DNA of 37,481 nucleotides from Selaginella moellendorffii (lineage: Eukaryota; Streptophyta; Lycopodiopsida; Selaginellales; Selaginellaceae): positions 564,505 to 601,985 of the forward strand of contig NW_003314298.1 of assembly GCF_000143415.4 (NCBI RefSeq), written 5' to 3'. Shown here one piece after another: positions 18,380 to 29,079 of this stretch (within the stretch, counting starts at the first letter, position 1; each line of letters starts with the position of its first letter). The translations under genes and the position numbers were made by a program. The notes below the pieces were generated by a model that saw only the letters and a list, made by a program, of their open reading frames with translations, had not been told where the DNA came from and made no database searches.

Positions 18380-19060
18380 ACCCGAGCCCAGCAGCCGCGC
18401 CTAAAATCTCGTCTCAAGGACAAATGCCGCCAAGATTTCCATTCCAATCCTCGCCAATCCCTAGCTGCGAATCCCGGATCATCGAAATTCCTTCCCGCTG
18501 CTCCTGGTGGAGAGAAATATTTACCTATCCCGCCGCGGCGCCAAGAATCATCCAAATCTCAGCTCGAATTCTTGCGAGCCAGGGATTCACGCGGCTGCCG
18601 TGGCTATAGATCGTCCGCCATAGCCGTCGAGGACGAGACGCTCCACCAGAAAGAAGCGCGGCCAAACATAATTTCCACCCTCAGAAACTTATACCCGGCC
18701 TCGAGAAAAATGCCTTAAAGGCGAAGGCTGATGACGTGGGGGCGCCCGCGTCCGTCCAGATCGGGATGGAGCTAACGGCGCGATGTGCATGTGCGTAACG
18801 CCAGCAACGACCACGGAACCAAAATGGCGGGGGTGGCTGACTGTGGCGCGAGTGGCCGGAAATATCCCGTTGGGCACGGTGCCAGCTCAGGCCCAATCAA
18901 GAATGGCGGCCAATGGGAGCGAGGCTTCTGATTACAGGCGTGACGTGGACGGCCTGGGGCCTTTGTTTTCGATACGGTATGACAAGGGAAATCTGTGGGT
19001 CGTCGTACGATCTGACGGCCTCTTTTATTTTCTGTATCCGACGGTCACGATTTGATGATG
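18380..19060 (-). promoter_or_regulatory. COP1 upstream region with two TGACGTGG elements
   Basis: GC-rich DNA upstream of COP1. The identical 8-mer TGACGTGG (CCACGTCA on the COP1 strand) occurs at 18732-18739 and 18941-18948, about 360 and 570 bases from the ATG. It is a C/G-box hybrid of the ACGT class bound by bZIP factors such as HY5. In Arabidopsis HY5 binds ACGT elements in the COP1 promoter and activates it, so a similar loop is plausible here. CCAAT-like sequences lie nearby (18893, 18910). A 90-residue plus-strand frame at 18783-19055 has no recognisable content and I do not call it a gene. Confidence 0.45.
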
Positions 19061-21728
19061 ACAGGTAAACTTTATTGAAACTTCCAAATACAAAATGCCT
19101 AGTATATTCTTTGATTCTATTTCACTTGGAAATTGTAGTTCAAGAATGGAAGGTGGACCAACAATAGCTGATGTTTTTGAACTTCTTTATGGATTTGGTA
19201 GTTTATGGATGTTTTCTGAATCAAATTCTTGACAAAAAGATCAAGGTAATACAACTTGAATTTCATCTTACACAAGAAAAAAAGTTTGTTATACATTGTT
19301 CATGCCTATAGAAGTCCAAGTCTTATAGTGTGCAAATTGTAAATGTAGTTGTTTTCACACATGCCACAAAGATGTATGCCACTTGGCATGCCCATTGCCA
19401 TGTGTTCTTATGCCATTGGCCAGTGTCAGTTTTTGAATGGCCATAGCTTTCAGATGGCCATAAAATGGGTATGGATAGCACAAACATGGGTGTCAGCCAT
19501 TTGTGCTTACAACTCAAATGTATGTATATATAACCATTTGTGTGTTTGGCCTTTGATTTGTGTTTGTTAACTTAGGGATTAGTCAGTATCTATGTTGTAA
19601 CAGTGTTGTCCATAGTAGTTCATGTTCTATTGCTCTATTCCAGAAGGTATACTTAATTTTTCTATTTTTCACTAACTCTATGATTTATTTTGTGATAAAT
19701 AAAATACTCCAATTCTATAAGACTTTATCTTCGTATTTAACAAAAATGTATTTATTATCTTTCTAAGGTTTATTAGAAAAAGAAGATGCATCAAACATTG
19801 AGAGTGAAAAGGGTGAAATTTATAAGGTAATCCCACATATCAATGCAAATAGTATTTATATTTGATCAAATTTACATTATAATAGTCATTTGAAAGTTTC
19901 ATACATTCAAGAGGATTCAACAATCCTGTTATATTTAGCACTAGGATGACCCTCAAGACTATAAAAATGAAGACAATGGACTTCTTAGTAAGCTATCTTT
20001 AAATTTTTCAACCCACATTGCATAAGTATAGCTTGTCAATCCATATTAAAGTGGTACATACTACCATTTTCCTTCATATAAAGTACATTCAAACTAACAT
20101 GGCTATGAATTATGTGGGTATAACATGGGTATTATCAATTCTTGCTCAAGTTGTCAAATGGCAAAACATCATTTTAGTTGTTGTCAAATTTGCAATACTT
20201 TATATACAACCCAATACAATTGCATGATAGGCATCTCAAAAAATTTGACAATAAATATATACAAATGAAGCCTTCTATATTGTGCTATATGAATTGTGAG
20301 TAATATTTCATTATACCAATTTATTTTTAAACCCAAGCATTTGACATTGTGTTATTATTGTAAGCTTATGACATATAGATTTTACATCCATGCAATGATA
20401 TCACATTTTTATTATAGCATATGAACTTTCAACGACAAAACAATCTTACAATCTACATACTAAAAAATGTCACAGCATAATTATGTGTCGAAGAAGATGA
20501 TGGTGGTGGTTTATACTCATGAAAGTGCCTTTAAATGATAAAAACTCTTTTTCAACAGAAACAATCATCACCTCAAAAACTAAGTATTTGTGAATATGAA
20601 AAAATAAGTTGCATTATCACAATGCCATTATTCATTGGCACATCATGAAAGCAATAGAAAGAACCTTCCAAGTTAAATTAAGACTATGAATTTTACTTTT
20701 GGCTATACTTTTCACCAACTATTGTTTTAGCCTTTGCAAAGCCATATTAAAAATCAGTTAGATTTGGTCTATAGAGTTTTGGAATTAAATTCCTCCACTT
20801 CTCCAAGTTATTTTTGTTATTTGGCATAAAGTGCATAATTTGGGAAAGCCTCATATGAATTTGCACTACCTTGATTTTTATACTTCTTTTTGTCTTGAAC
20901 TTAAAGGCTTAGATGTAATTAACACCACCACAACCTCCATTGTCGACATCCTGAAAGATGAATGCTACTTTATTGGTGTTAGTGTGCATAGGGATTGTAT
21001 GCTTCCTCCATCTATTATATCCCTAACATACAACTTGCTCATGTCACTTGCTAATATTACCAATTGCCTATACGATCCTTATTTCATCTCCCATTTGAGC
21101 CCTAAACTATATCCAACCCTAGAACCCTAATGCTTCCAATTCAATCTTTTCTAGCAAGGCTTCACGATTGGATGTTAAATTCTTAAAGCATTTCAATGAG
21201 GAAGTTCCTATTACACAACACCTACAATAAACAATTAGAAACCACATCCAAAAACACAATAGAAAACACACTCATAATCCTAACCAAGAAACAAGACCAC
21301 AAGAATTTAATATCAAAGAAAGTGACAAGCTATAGAAAGCAATGGCTCTGATAAAAAGCATAAAAAGTAAACTTATCTATACTTTATTTCACTCCTATTG
21401 CTCCTAATATTATTTCCACCCATGTATCTAGTAAGACCCACAAACAGAATAGGACCTATGTATGGAAGATCTTTGCACCACTCCAAGCTACAAAACCCTC
21501 ACCAAACTAACACCATAACATTCATGGGAAATATGCCTTCCAAAATTAGATGCTGTTAAAGTCCTCTTGACTTGTAGCTTTCGAAAAACATTCACCATGG
21601 CTTTGTTCCTATAAAACCAATACAACAGCCAATAAAAAAATTAAACAAAGTCATATATGAAAGATGAGGAGAAGAACAAAAGCCACTTCATCCCATGTTT
21701 AAAGGCATTTTACTAGTGATTCTTGGAT
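19061..21728. other. AT-rich gene desert
   Basis: About 2.7 kb of markedly AT-rich sequence between COP1 and the Crinkler/RHS-like remnants. Open frames are short and without family signals; the longest, 20831-21130, encodes nothing I recognise. The composition change at about 19060 is abrupt. The only hint of a mobile element is a possible LTR plus primer-binding site near its right end. Confidence 0.6.
21344..21520 (-). mobile_element. possible short LTR followed by a Met-tRNA-type primer site
   Basis: On the minus strand, 21520 begins TGTTATGGTGTTAG, and the sequence runs about 165 bases to TATCAGAGCC at 21344-21353. Plant Copia and TRIM elements start their LTR with TG and use a primer site resembling TGGTATCAGAGC. 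The first three bases of that site are not conserved here (TTTTATCAGAGC), no second LTR was found and there is no coding region, so this is only a candidate remnant. Confidence 0.25.
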
Positions 21729-22100
21729 TTAGATCATGGAGTGTCCTTTACAGAGGATGTCACTGCATATAAGTGGCAACACAGTGGCCACAGGCCAATT
21801 CTCCCTCGTGTTTCTCCTGGAGAATCTCGTGGCAGGATCTATCTGCAGTGCTTTTGCAGGCATCAAGACTAAGGGCTTTTTGTTAAATTTCCAACTGGGA
21901 CTTGTTCTTAATGTTAACTTGATCGAACTGTTGGCAGCCATCAGATCGAGTCAAGTTCTCTGCGAAAACGTGGCTGACAATTGCCAGGTTCTCCAAAATC
22001 TAGCTGCCAGCTGCCAGCCCTCTCATCCTCTGATAACGTTATTCCACGTGTCCGTTAATGGTCTCGCCACAGCCCGTTAAGGCCGTTCCCGGGCACGGAA
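21729..22100. other. unassigned coding-like stretch
   Basis: A 114-codon plus-strand frame (from ATG 21736) and a 70-codon minus-strand frame overlap here, in more GC-rich DNA than the desert to the left. Neither has recognisable motifs. It could be the decayed 5' part of the NTPase remnants that follow. Confidence 0.25.
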
Positions 22101-22265
22101 CGTGCTCGCCCTACCCGGGAACTGCCTCTTGACGACATGGTCATTATCGGTTTCTTCCTTGAGAACGTGTTCTTCTCTCTTGGCGACAGTGGCGGCTGCC
22201 CCGCGGATCGACTCTCAAAAGCGGAAAACGAGAAGACTTTTCTCGTTGAGATCTTCACTTAATTC

Positions 22266-23190
22266 TTGTACAACTTCCTCCAAGCTCTCACCCAAGATTC
22301 TCTGCTTCGTTGCCTCCAAGCTCTGCCCATCATTGTTTGGCACTTGGGCCACTTGAATTGCCACTCCTGCAAGCACCCAACTCGCCGAATTCCCCGCAAA
22401 GGTCTAGGGGGTATCATTGTGCCAGGCAATGTGATCGTGTCAAGTGTGCTTAGTGAAGTCTTTCTTGTGAGGGAAGTTTTCGATGCGCTCTACAACGAGA
22501 TTGTTACGCGAGTTCCTCCTGTGCCACTTGAACAGGAATCCCGGTGTGGGCAAGTCCGCATTTCTGTGGTACTTCATCATCTGGACGGGGATTGAACGGC
22601 CACAGTCAGTCATTCTCTACGAGACGAGATCGAATCGCCTGAAGTTACCTTCCATCTGATCAACCAACAGAGCTCTCCTGACTGAATTGGCAACCGAGTT
22701 CTTCTTGCTGCCTTGTTGGACGAGCACAACTCCAGAGCCATGAGGAAACTTCGTCACACGTACACACGCTATCTGCCTCCATGGGAGAGTTCGGTTTGCT
22801 TGTGGAAGTTGCGAGCGGACAAGATGGCCCCTAGAGACGCAAACGAGATCAAGGAGAAGATGCAGGCTGCCGACTTAGCATTCTCTTGGTTGGGTGGCAT
22901 CCCAAGTTTTCTGTGGGATCATGAGCCTGGAACGCTCACACGTTCAAATGCAAGGAAGTGCCTGGCCAACACCAAGCTCAGGAAAGTGTCTAGCATCCTG
23001 CAGAGCTCTGCCGACCTCTCGTAGACGCTGTTCCACTTCAACGTGATGCCTAGCTGCTGTTTCAGTTGTTTCCAATATACATTTTGCTCGGGGAAGGTGG
23101 CCACTCTCTACTCTGGGTGTGTAGAACCAATGTGGACAAAATCCGCAGCTTTCTCAAGGCTTCAGCAAGTACTCGGTGCTGAGGGGCTTC
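22266..23190 (+). pseudogene. Crinkler/RHS-like P-loop NTPase remnant
   Basis: Blocks in order: EVFLVREVFDALYNEI (about 22450-22500), then in the next frame NRNPGVGKSAFLWYFIIW (22531-22584), a Walker A motif followed by ILYETRSN, then the frame at 22713-23024 with RYLPPWE and FSWLGGIPSFLW, then TLFHFNVMP (about 23026). The VRE-x-Y entry, GxPGxGKS P-loop with FLxYxxxR, the PPW turn and a late W-GGIP-R/S-F-L motif are the layout of the Crinkler/RHS NTPase superfamily. These are widespread mobile or effector-like genes in eukaryotes. The aspartate-rich Walker B region falls in a broken part (after 22610). At least two frame changes make an active product unlikely. Assignment is from motif order alone and should be tested by profile search. 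Confidence 0.55.
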
Positions 23191-23302
23191 GTTTTTTAGC
23201 AGTATGTGATTAGACAAGCGTTGGCACTGGACATTATGGTATACCGATGGTAAGATGTTAATAATTTTTCACCTTTTGATGCTTTTTATCTGCGTGTTTT
23301 AG

Positions 23303-23450
23303 GTTGACACTGCTTGTTGCCAATGTTGTGATGATCGAGGTAAGGGTAAGATGATTCAATGTGCAACTTGTCGCAAGTGGTATCATACTAAATGTGTTGT
23401 TAGGGAATTTGAGTTCAGAATTTGATTTCAAATATGAGTGTGGAAATTGT
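23303..23450 (+). pseudogene. PHD-finger fragment
   Basis: The frame from about 23305 reads ACCQCCDDRGKGKMIQCATC then RKWYHTKCV: paired cysteines, an MIQC-x2-C pair, the WYH-x2-C step and, after a one-base frame change, YECGNCQ giving the last pair. This is the C4-H-C3 zinc pattern of a PHD finger, which in intact proteins reads histone H3 tails. The frame ends in TGA at about 23422-23424 unless shifted, and an uninterrupted T run follows at 23531-23549. It sits just downstream of the NTPase remnants and may belong to the same mobile unit or to a separate decayed gene. Confidence 0.5.
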
Positions 23451-25725
23451 CAAAATACATTTCCTTCTGGCTTGTTGTTATAATATTATAAAAGTGATCC
23501 TGAAGATGCTTTGGTCGCAGCTAGTTGGTATTTTTTTTTTTTTTTTTTTATTTACTTACTTACTTCTACTGTGTAGGTAAGGATATGAATTATGCGGTCT
23601 TTGATTTTGTGCTGTTACCACACACTCTGGAACAGGCTAATGTCACTCATTATAGTCACAGGCCAGTTCTTGAGGCTACAATTAAGGTGCAGCAGGCTCT
23701 CAAAGCCTGGAGAGATGAGTTTTGTCAGGGCCACAACAATAACGATGACGCCCTACTGGTTTTCTTTTTACCTCCAGATTCTTATGTTGACTTCTACCAT
23801 TCATCTCGAAAAGTTTCTCAGAAAGTTGTCAAAGGTGATTGATTTCATATGCGCAAGAAGTATGTTGAGTTACAGATTGTGCAGTGTAAGGTGGCTATAC
23901 CGGTATCTTGAAGCCCTTGTGTAGTGAAGCTTACCTATGACATGGAGGATGTTTCTCCATATCCAAACTTACCAGAGATTTGGGAGGAGGCTTTTGGCTG
24001 CATAGAATGCACAGAGGATACTTTTGAACGATCAGAGAAGTTGCTCGTGGAGGAAAGATTTGCATATTGGTTGGTTTCTGATGGAGACAAGCAGGACGAG
24101 TTAGAAAAAATCTCTGACCCAGCCAAGCCAATAAGCGCAACCTTCAGGCATTCTGCAAGATCTACAACCAGATGCTGGTAGCTTGTAAAAGGAAGAAGAG
24201 TATTTTTTAGTTCTCATGGAAAATCATCATCATACTCCCTTTACTAAATTTCCTATTTGTTGGACCGCAACTTGGTTGGAAGTCACGCACAGCTCAGACA
24301 ACCGAAGCTTGGAACCGTAACTTCTTACGGAAGTACATGACCACCCAGGGTGGTGGTACAAATCTAACTCGTCACAACTGACCCCATGTGTCACCAGCCT
24401 GACAACTCAACTGGAAAATGTGGAAACATTGGCCAGGGCTTCATTAGGCCCCTAGCTTTAGCATGCAGCTCTAGAAGAGCCACTAAAGGCACAGGCACAA
24501 CCTCGAGATACAGCATCCTGGAATCGCTAATGTCTTAGCTATTGTGACTTTGTGATGTCCGACCTGTGTTTTAAAGTGTTTACTGGCGGTTAACAGTGAT
24601 AGCAGTGTGCTTAGAGCTTGTGTCCCGTGTTTCAGAGTGAAGGAGAGTGGCTTGAGGCTTGCAACATCCCATGCAAGTGCCTTGAGCTATGTCGCTGTGT
24701 GTGAGAGCTGCTGGTGTTGTTTTTCTGGCGTGTGGGGAATCCCTTTGCACGGCATCTGATGCACTTCAGTGCCTCGACGTGGGGTTTCTCATGGTTTTTG
24801 CCACCGGCTGGGGAAATCCAGTGGCCCCAAGAGTTCTATGAGTGTCAGAGCGAGAGTTTGACCCTAGCATCACTTCTTTTCCCAACTGTGAGGCTTCTGC
24901 AATCGCAGATGCCCGATCGCAAATCCCTCACCATATACCTGGGCTGACAAGGTAAACCTGTCTGACCAACCAGGTTTTTTCGATAGATGACTCAACGCAA
25001 GTTTTATAACTAGCAAGTCCTACCAAGACCACTTGCCATTATCAATCGTGTGCGAGAGAATCAAAACCTAACTTTATATCCAATCTTGGATTGCTTTGAA
25101 TGTTCTTCAGAGATCTCCGAGAGAGCTTTTCAAAGTCACGAAACTCTGGTCAACTTCTTCTGAAAGCATTTTCCTTCTCTATCGCAGCGATATTTTGCGC
25201 CTGGAAACGTTGGTGTTGGTCGTTCACAAGAGAAAAACTAAATCGATCGAAAATCGCTCGGCAGCCAAACAGCGGCCTCATGGACGAAGCTTCACAGCTA
25301 CCATGTTGAAACGTTGATAATAGCAGTCTTATATAAAACACAAGAAAACGAACATAATCTTTGAAAAAAGAAACACACAGCTAATTCTTCCACATGCCGA
25401 TTGCGTGAGTTTTGGCTAAAGGCCTTGATACTATTTTGTCCTAGAGAACTATCACTCTCGAGAAACAAAGAAAAACAAAGGGAAAGCAAAAGAAAAGCCG
25501 TGTGATCTGCCTATCGTCAAATCATTCGAGAACCTTACCTGCATTTCATCGGCTGTTTCTCGCTTCGTGGAATCAAGACAAACCAAGGAAGTTGAGTTTC
25601 GCAGAAAACAAATCCTAAGAAGAACAATGGTCCTTATTTTTATCCGATGATGTAATGTATGATGCCTTTTTCGGTGCAGGGTAGTCTAAAAACCAAAGGA
25701 GGTTTGTAAGTAACAGCAGCAGGCA
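23451..25725. other. long interval without a recognised gene
   Basis: Two coding-like stretches occur near the left end (23584-23842: NYAVFDFVLLPHTLEQANVT; 23924-24181: EDVSPYPNLPEIWEEAFGCI), separated by stops and possible splice sites. They could continue the PHD-finger unit, but I recognise no family. From 24181 to the F-box start I see nothing beyond short frames. Confidence 0.45.
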
Positions 25726-26757
25726 ATGTTTCCAGTGAATGTAGAGGATAGGATTCTAGTGTTCTTGCATGTAAAAGCTCTGCTGCGTGCAAGATCTGTG
25801 TGCCACAGGTGGAAAGTAGTGATTGACAGTAAGGAATTTGCGAAAGCCAAGGTAGAGACGTCCAGACAGCATCCACTCGTCCTTGAATGCACACAACATG
25901 TACAACGCCACTGCCTGTCCTTAAGGATCTACAATCCTTTCACTGGCGATGATGCAACTGTTTTGCCACTGCCAGATCCAGATTTTCTCCCCAACTGGGA
26001 GCCCGTTGCCTCTGCCGGTGGCCTGCTTTGTTTCTCCGACCGCTTTCTTTCTGGTGCACAAGAAGGGAAGTTTGGAGTGTGGAATCCCCTCAAGCGTAAC
26101 TCATTTGTCGAGCTGCCAGGTATATCGCCCATCAGATTCAAAGCAAACATGAAAGTCTCAGCTGACGACCTCTCCTACACGATCTACTCCCCAGCAGGGG
26201 GGGGCATTGACGTGTTCGACTCGTTGACCTGGTCGTGGCGGCGCCACCAGGAGTACTCGCCGCCAGATGGCTGGGCCTTGTGGATGAGGTCAGCGCCATA
26301 CACATGGCTACTGGAGGGCAGCACTGCATACTTCGTCGGCGTGAAGGGTCAACAATTTGGCGTGATAGGCTGTGAGCTGGGATCAAATCGGTGTTGGATT
26401 GAGCATGAATGGAACATTGCTCCTGAAAACATGGAGTTACTTCAGGCTATTGTACGGCATGACAATGGTGATATGATCGTCTTTATTTCGGAGACAGGGT
26501 TTGTTTCAAGGCCCGGTAGTTTGGAGAGGGTGCACAATTTCGTTTGTCCTCAAGGATCGTTTCGAGGGGAATTAGTAACCGTCTTTACTGGGATACAACA
26601 CAAGTCCCTCTACTTGTGTACAGGTTATTTCAGCTTTATGAACCTAACATTTGATTATAGAAACAAAGAGTGGATAGAATCGATCAGACAAGTCAGGGAA
26701 TTAGAATTGCATCCCAAAAGACGCTTTGTTTTACCTTATGTAGCCACTTTAATTTGA
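25726..26757 (+). CDS. F-box protein (343 aa)
   Basis: A single-exon frame from ATG 25726. The N-terminal about 45 residues form an F-box (VEDRILVFLHVKALLRARSV, CHRWKVVIDSKEF), the SKP1-binding part of SCF ubiquitin ligases. The remainder matches the common plant F-box-associated layout: YNPFTGDDATVLPLPDP, GGLLCFS, FGVWNPLKRNSFVELPG, IDVFDSLTWSWRRH, then beta-rich repeats to the C-terminus. The substrate is unknown. The start is supported by the related copy at 29.9-30.3 kb, whose methionine lies at nearly the same place before the F-box. This copy appears complete. Confidence 0.87.
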   Translation: MFPVNVEDRILVFLHVKALLRARSVCHRWKVVIDSKEFAKAKVETSRQHPLVLECTQHVQRHCLSLRIYNPFTGDDATVLPLPDPDFLPNWEPVASAGGLLCFSDRFLSGAQEGKFGVWNPLKRNSFVELPGISPIRFKANMKVSADDLSYTIYSPAGGGIDVFDSLTWSWRRHQEYSPPDGWALWMRSAPYTWLLEGSTAYFVGVKGQQFGVIGCELGSNRCWIEHEWNIAPENMELLQAIVRHDNGDMIVFISETGFVSRPGSLERVHNFVCPQGSFRGELVTVFTGIQHKSLYLCTGYFSFMNLTFDYRNKEWIESIRQVRELELHPKRRFVLPYVATLI

Positions 26758-27090
26758 TTTTTGTTTACTTTATACTACATTTGTGATTGGCAATGTGAGA
26801 CAGGGAGAAACTGAACAAACATCAACAAAGCTGTTCAAGATCTTTCACATCACATTTGATAATGGATGTTGCCAATTGCTTAGAGAATCATTACAGAGTT
26901 GGATCGCTCTGCGTAGTAGCCGATACCGAAAGAAACAAGCATCTAACCCTGGTATGATGAACAAGCAAGGGTATAGACTTTTCCCGCCCGGACCTCACAC
27001 CGCCTCCAAATTCCAATGGATAATTTCCCTCATCGACGGACGCCAGCCCCCATTCCAATCCGGCTAAATCCAGCTTAGTGTTACGAGGGT
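26758..27090. other. 3' flank of the F-box gene, no gene seen
   Basis: About 330 bases with only short frames. It ends where the tandem repeat array begins. Confidence 0.4.
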
Positions 27091-27500
27091 TTGGTCCTTC
27101 CCTTGCCGCCCAGCTTTCTTTGGCACCCCAGGTATGGCTTCTTGCCTCGATTCGGTCCAATGTAGGGTACATTTCGATCTAATCTACTCGCAATTTACTA
27201 GCTCGATCGAGTGGAGCTTTTCCATCTTTCCTCGCCGCCAAGCGTTCTTCGATACTCCAGGTATGATTTCTTGCCTCGATCTGGTCCAATGTAGGCTACA
27301 TTTCGATCTAATATCGCAATCGAGGGTTTGCCAGTTCTTTCCTTGCCGTCAAGCGTATCCTGGTATGGTTTCTTGCCTCGAATCGGGATATAATATCGCA
27401 ATCTACTAGCTCGATCAATTGAAGCACGGTTTTCCCAAGTGCCAAAGCTGTTCTTTCCCCGCTGCCAAGCATTCTTCGATACTCCAGGTATGTTGTATGC
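27091..27500. repeat. tandem repeat array of about 100-130-base units
   Basis: Four anchors CCAGGTATG or CCTGGTATG lie at about 27129, 27258, 27359 and 27485 (spacings 129, 102 and 125 bases). Each of the first three is followed by CTTGCCTCGA and then, with losses, GGTCCAATGTAGG and ACATTTCGATCTAAT. Each anchor is preceded by TTTCC(T/C)-GCCG-CAAGC-TTCTT. The shared CAG/GTATG is a perfect exon/donor border, so the array may repeat a non-coding first exon upstream of the frame at 27561. Confidence 0.75.
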
Positions 27501-27560
27501 ATCCATCGATCGTAATATCCTCTGGAGATTCTCTAACGGAAACTGTGATTAGGTGGCAAG

Positions 27561-28449
27561 ATGAAGAGACCGCCGATGCGACACAAGGTAGAGCGACCGA
27601 AGAAAGTGATCATCGTTGAGGAAGGGATGGGGAGAAGATTTGTGAATCTCAAGGAAGTACCTACTGCTCCTCCGCTTGAGGTTCTTGTCATTCTCCAGAT
27701 GATAGAGCTTGGCATCATCGAACGAGATATTTGGCATCCAATTCTTTCAAGTTTTGGAGAGAACGTACCACCAGCCGGGCACGAGTTTTGGGTGGCTTTG
27801 TGCGAGCTGGCTAAGTAAGTTATTGTTTCTTTTCTTCTTTGGTTTTGTTAGTAACTTTTGGCTTTTCCAAAGGAATATTTCGCGATGGAAGATTGTGCGA
27901 TGACCACTGTTAGAGCGCAGGCTCCACTTGTACGAGGTGGAAGATTGTTTTGTAGTGTTTTTGAGACTAACCTTCACTTTTGCCAGGTTATATGGCAATG
28001 CTTCCAAAAGCTCTTGTCTCTCTTATGCAAGAAGCTGGATGCCGGGATAAGGAATTCTGGCCAGATGACTACAAGCTGGTTGACATTGCAAAACGGATGT
28101 GTGACAAATATGATGCAATGATCCCCCCTGTAAGTCATTCTGATTTGATTCACTAAATGGCTTTTGTTTTTTTCTTTTGTTGTGTTTGTGCAGGAAATTG
28201 CTGTTCAGCCAAAACATGTGGAGGAGGAAGACTTCACAGCAAAAGAGTACCCCTACAGAGCTTGTAAGATACTTCGAGGTTTTCTGGGGGAGAGGACGAT
28301 CCAGCTACATGTTCCACAACCGGAAACGGCTTTTTACGACGACAAGTATCATAACTGAATTGGGGTTGGGATCTAAGGATTGGGTTTTTTTTTTATGGAA
28401 GGTACCTCACGACTACACCTCTAGAAGATTTCTCAGGTGTCCGGACTGA
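27561..28449 (+). CDS. unrecognised multi-exon coding-like region
   Basis: Three stretches look coding. The first, 27561-27815, reads MKRPPMRHKVERPKKVIIVE and continues to GHEFWVALCELA before a GTAAGT donor. The second, about 27990-28130, reads YMAMLPKALVSLMQEAGCRD, then DDYKLVDIAKRM and DAMIPP before GTAAGT. The third, about 28195-28449, has two overlapping open frames (EIAVQPKHVEEEDFTAKEY, or RYFEVFWGRGRSSYMFHNRK and SKDWVFFLWKVPHDYTSRRF). Splice phases do not join cleanly, so either an exon is missed or the locus is decaying. The third stretch vaguely recalls plant transposon gag-like proteins, but I cannot support a family name. Strand and rough extent are the only firm statements. Confidence 0.35.
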
Positions 28450-29079
28450 AGTACCGGTTGCTCTTAAGCTTGATGACGAGAATCTGGAAGCCTTGGAGGA
28501 TCTCCTTAGTTATACAATATGGAGTTTCAGGGAGGGTCTTCCAATTTTGGTTCCACATCTTCACGCACTTTGAGGTACTGTGGAATTCTAAAAGCTAGAA
28601 CTGGAATTCTAAAAGCTCTTTCTCTTTTTTTGAAGCAATGCAATTGAAGCATTGGCCTCGAGGCGTTAGCATCTTGGGAAAACAAGCCGTGGAAAAAAAA
28701 TCACATTTTAGAAGAGAGGGGCAGGTTAACTGCGGGAACGATAGTTCACACCAGTTGGAATTAAGTATCATATATATGGTACGAACATCACTGGCCTCTG
28801 GAGGTTTGGATCAATTGTTTCTCTTAGTGGAAGCTACTAGTGATGCTAACCGGCCATCTACTGTAAGTGATGGTTTCTTTTGGTTTGCTTCTTTGTTTCT
28901 CCAGGCCCTTGCAAGCGTGAGTGATGGTTTCTTTCTCCATCACTGTTGGAAGCGTGAGATGGTTTATTTCTTTCTTTTTTCCTTGGTTTTCCTTCATCGA
29001 TGGTTTGGTTCTTTAACATTGTTTCTCCAGGCTTTCAATTTTGTGTCACTCATTGCTGGCAGCCCCAAAGACCAGCGAA

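Noticed and set aside
18216-18404. A plus-strand frame rich in cysteine or leucine repeats
   Set aside because: It is the reverse reading of the CAG-type polyglutamine tract in COP1 exon 1.
18783-19055. A 90-codon frame upstream of COP1
   Set aside because: Proline- and alanine-rich translation of GC-rich promoter DNA without recognisable features.
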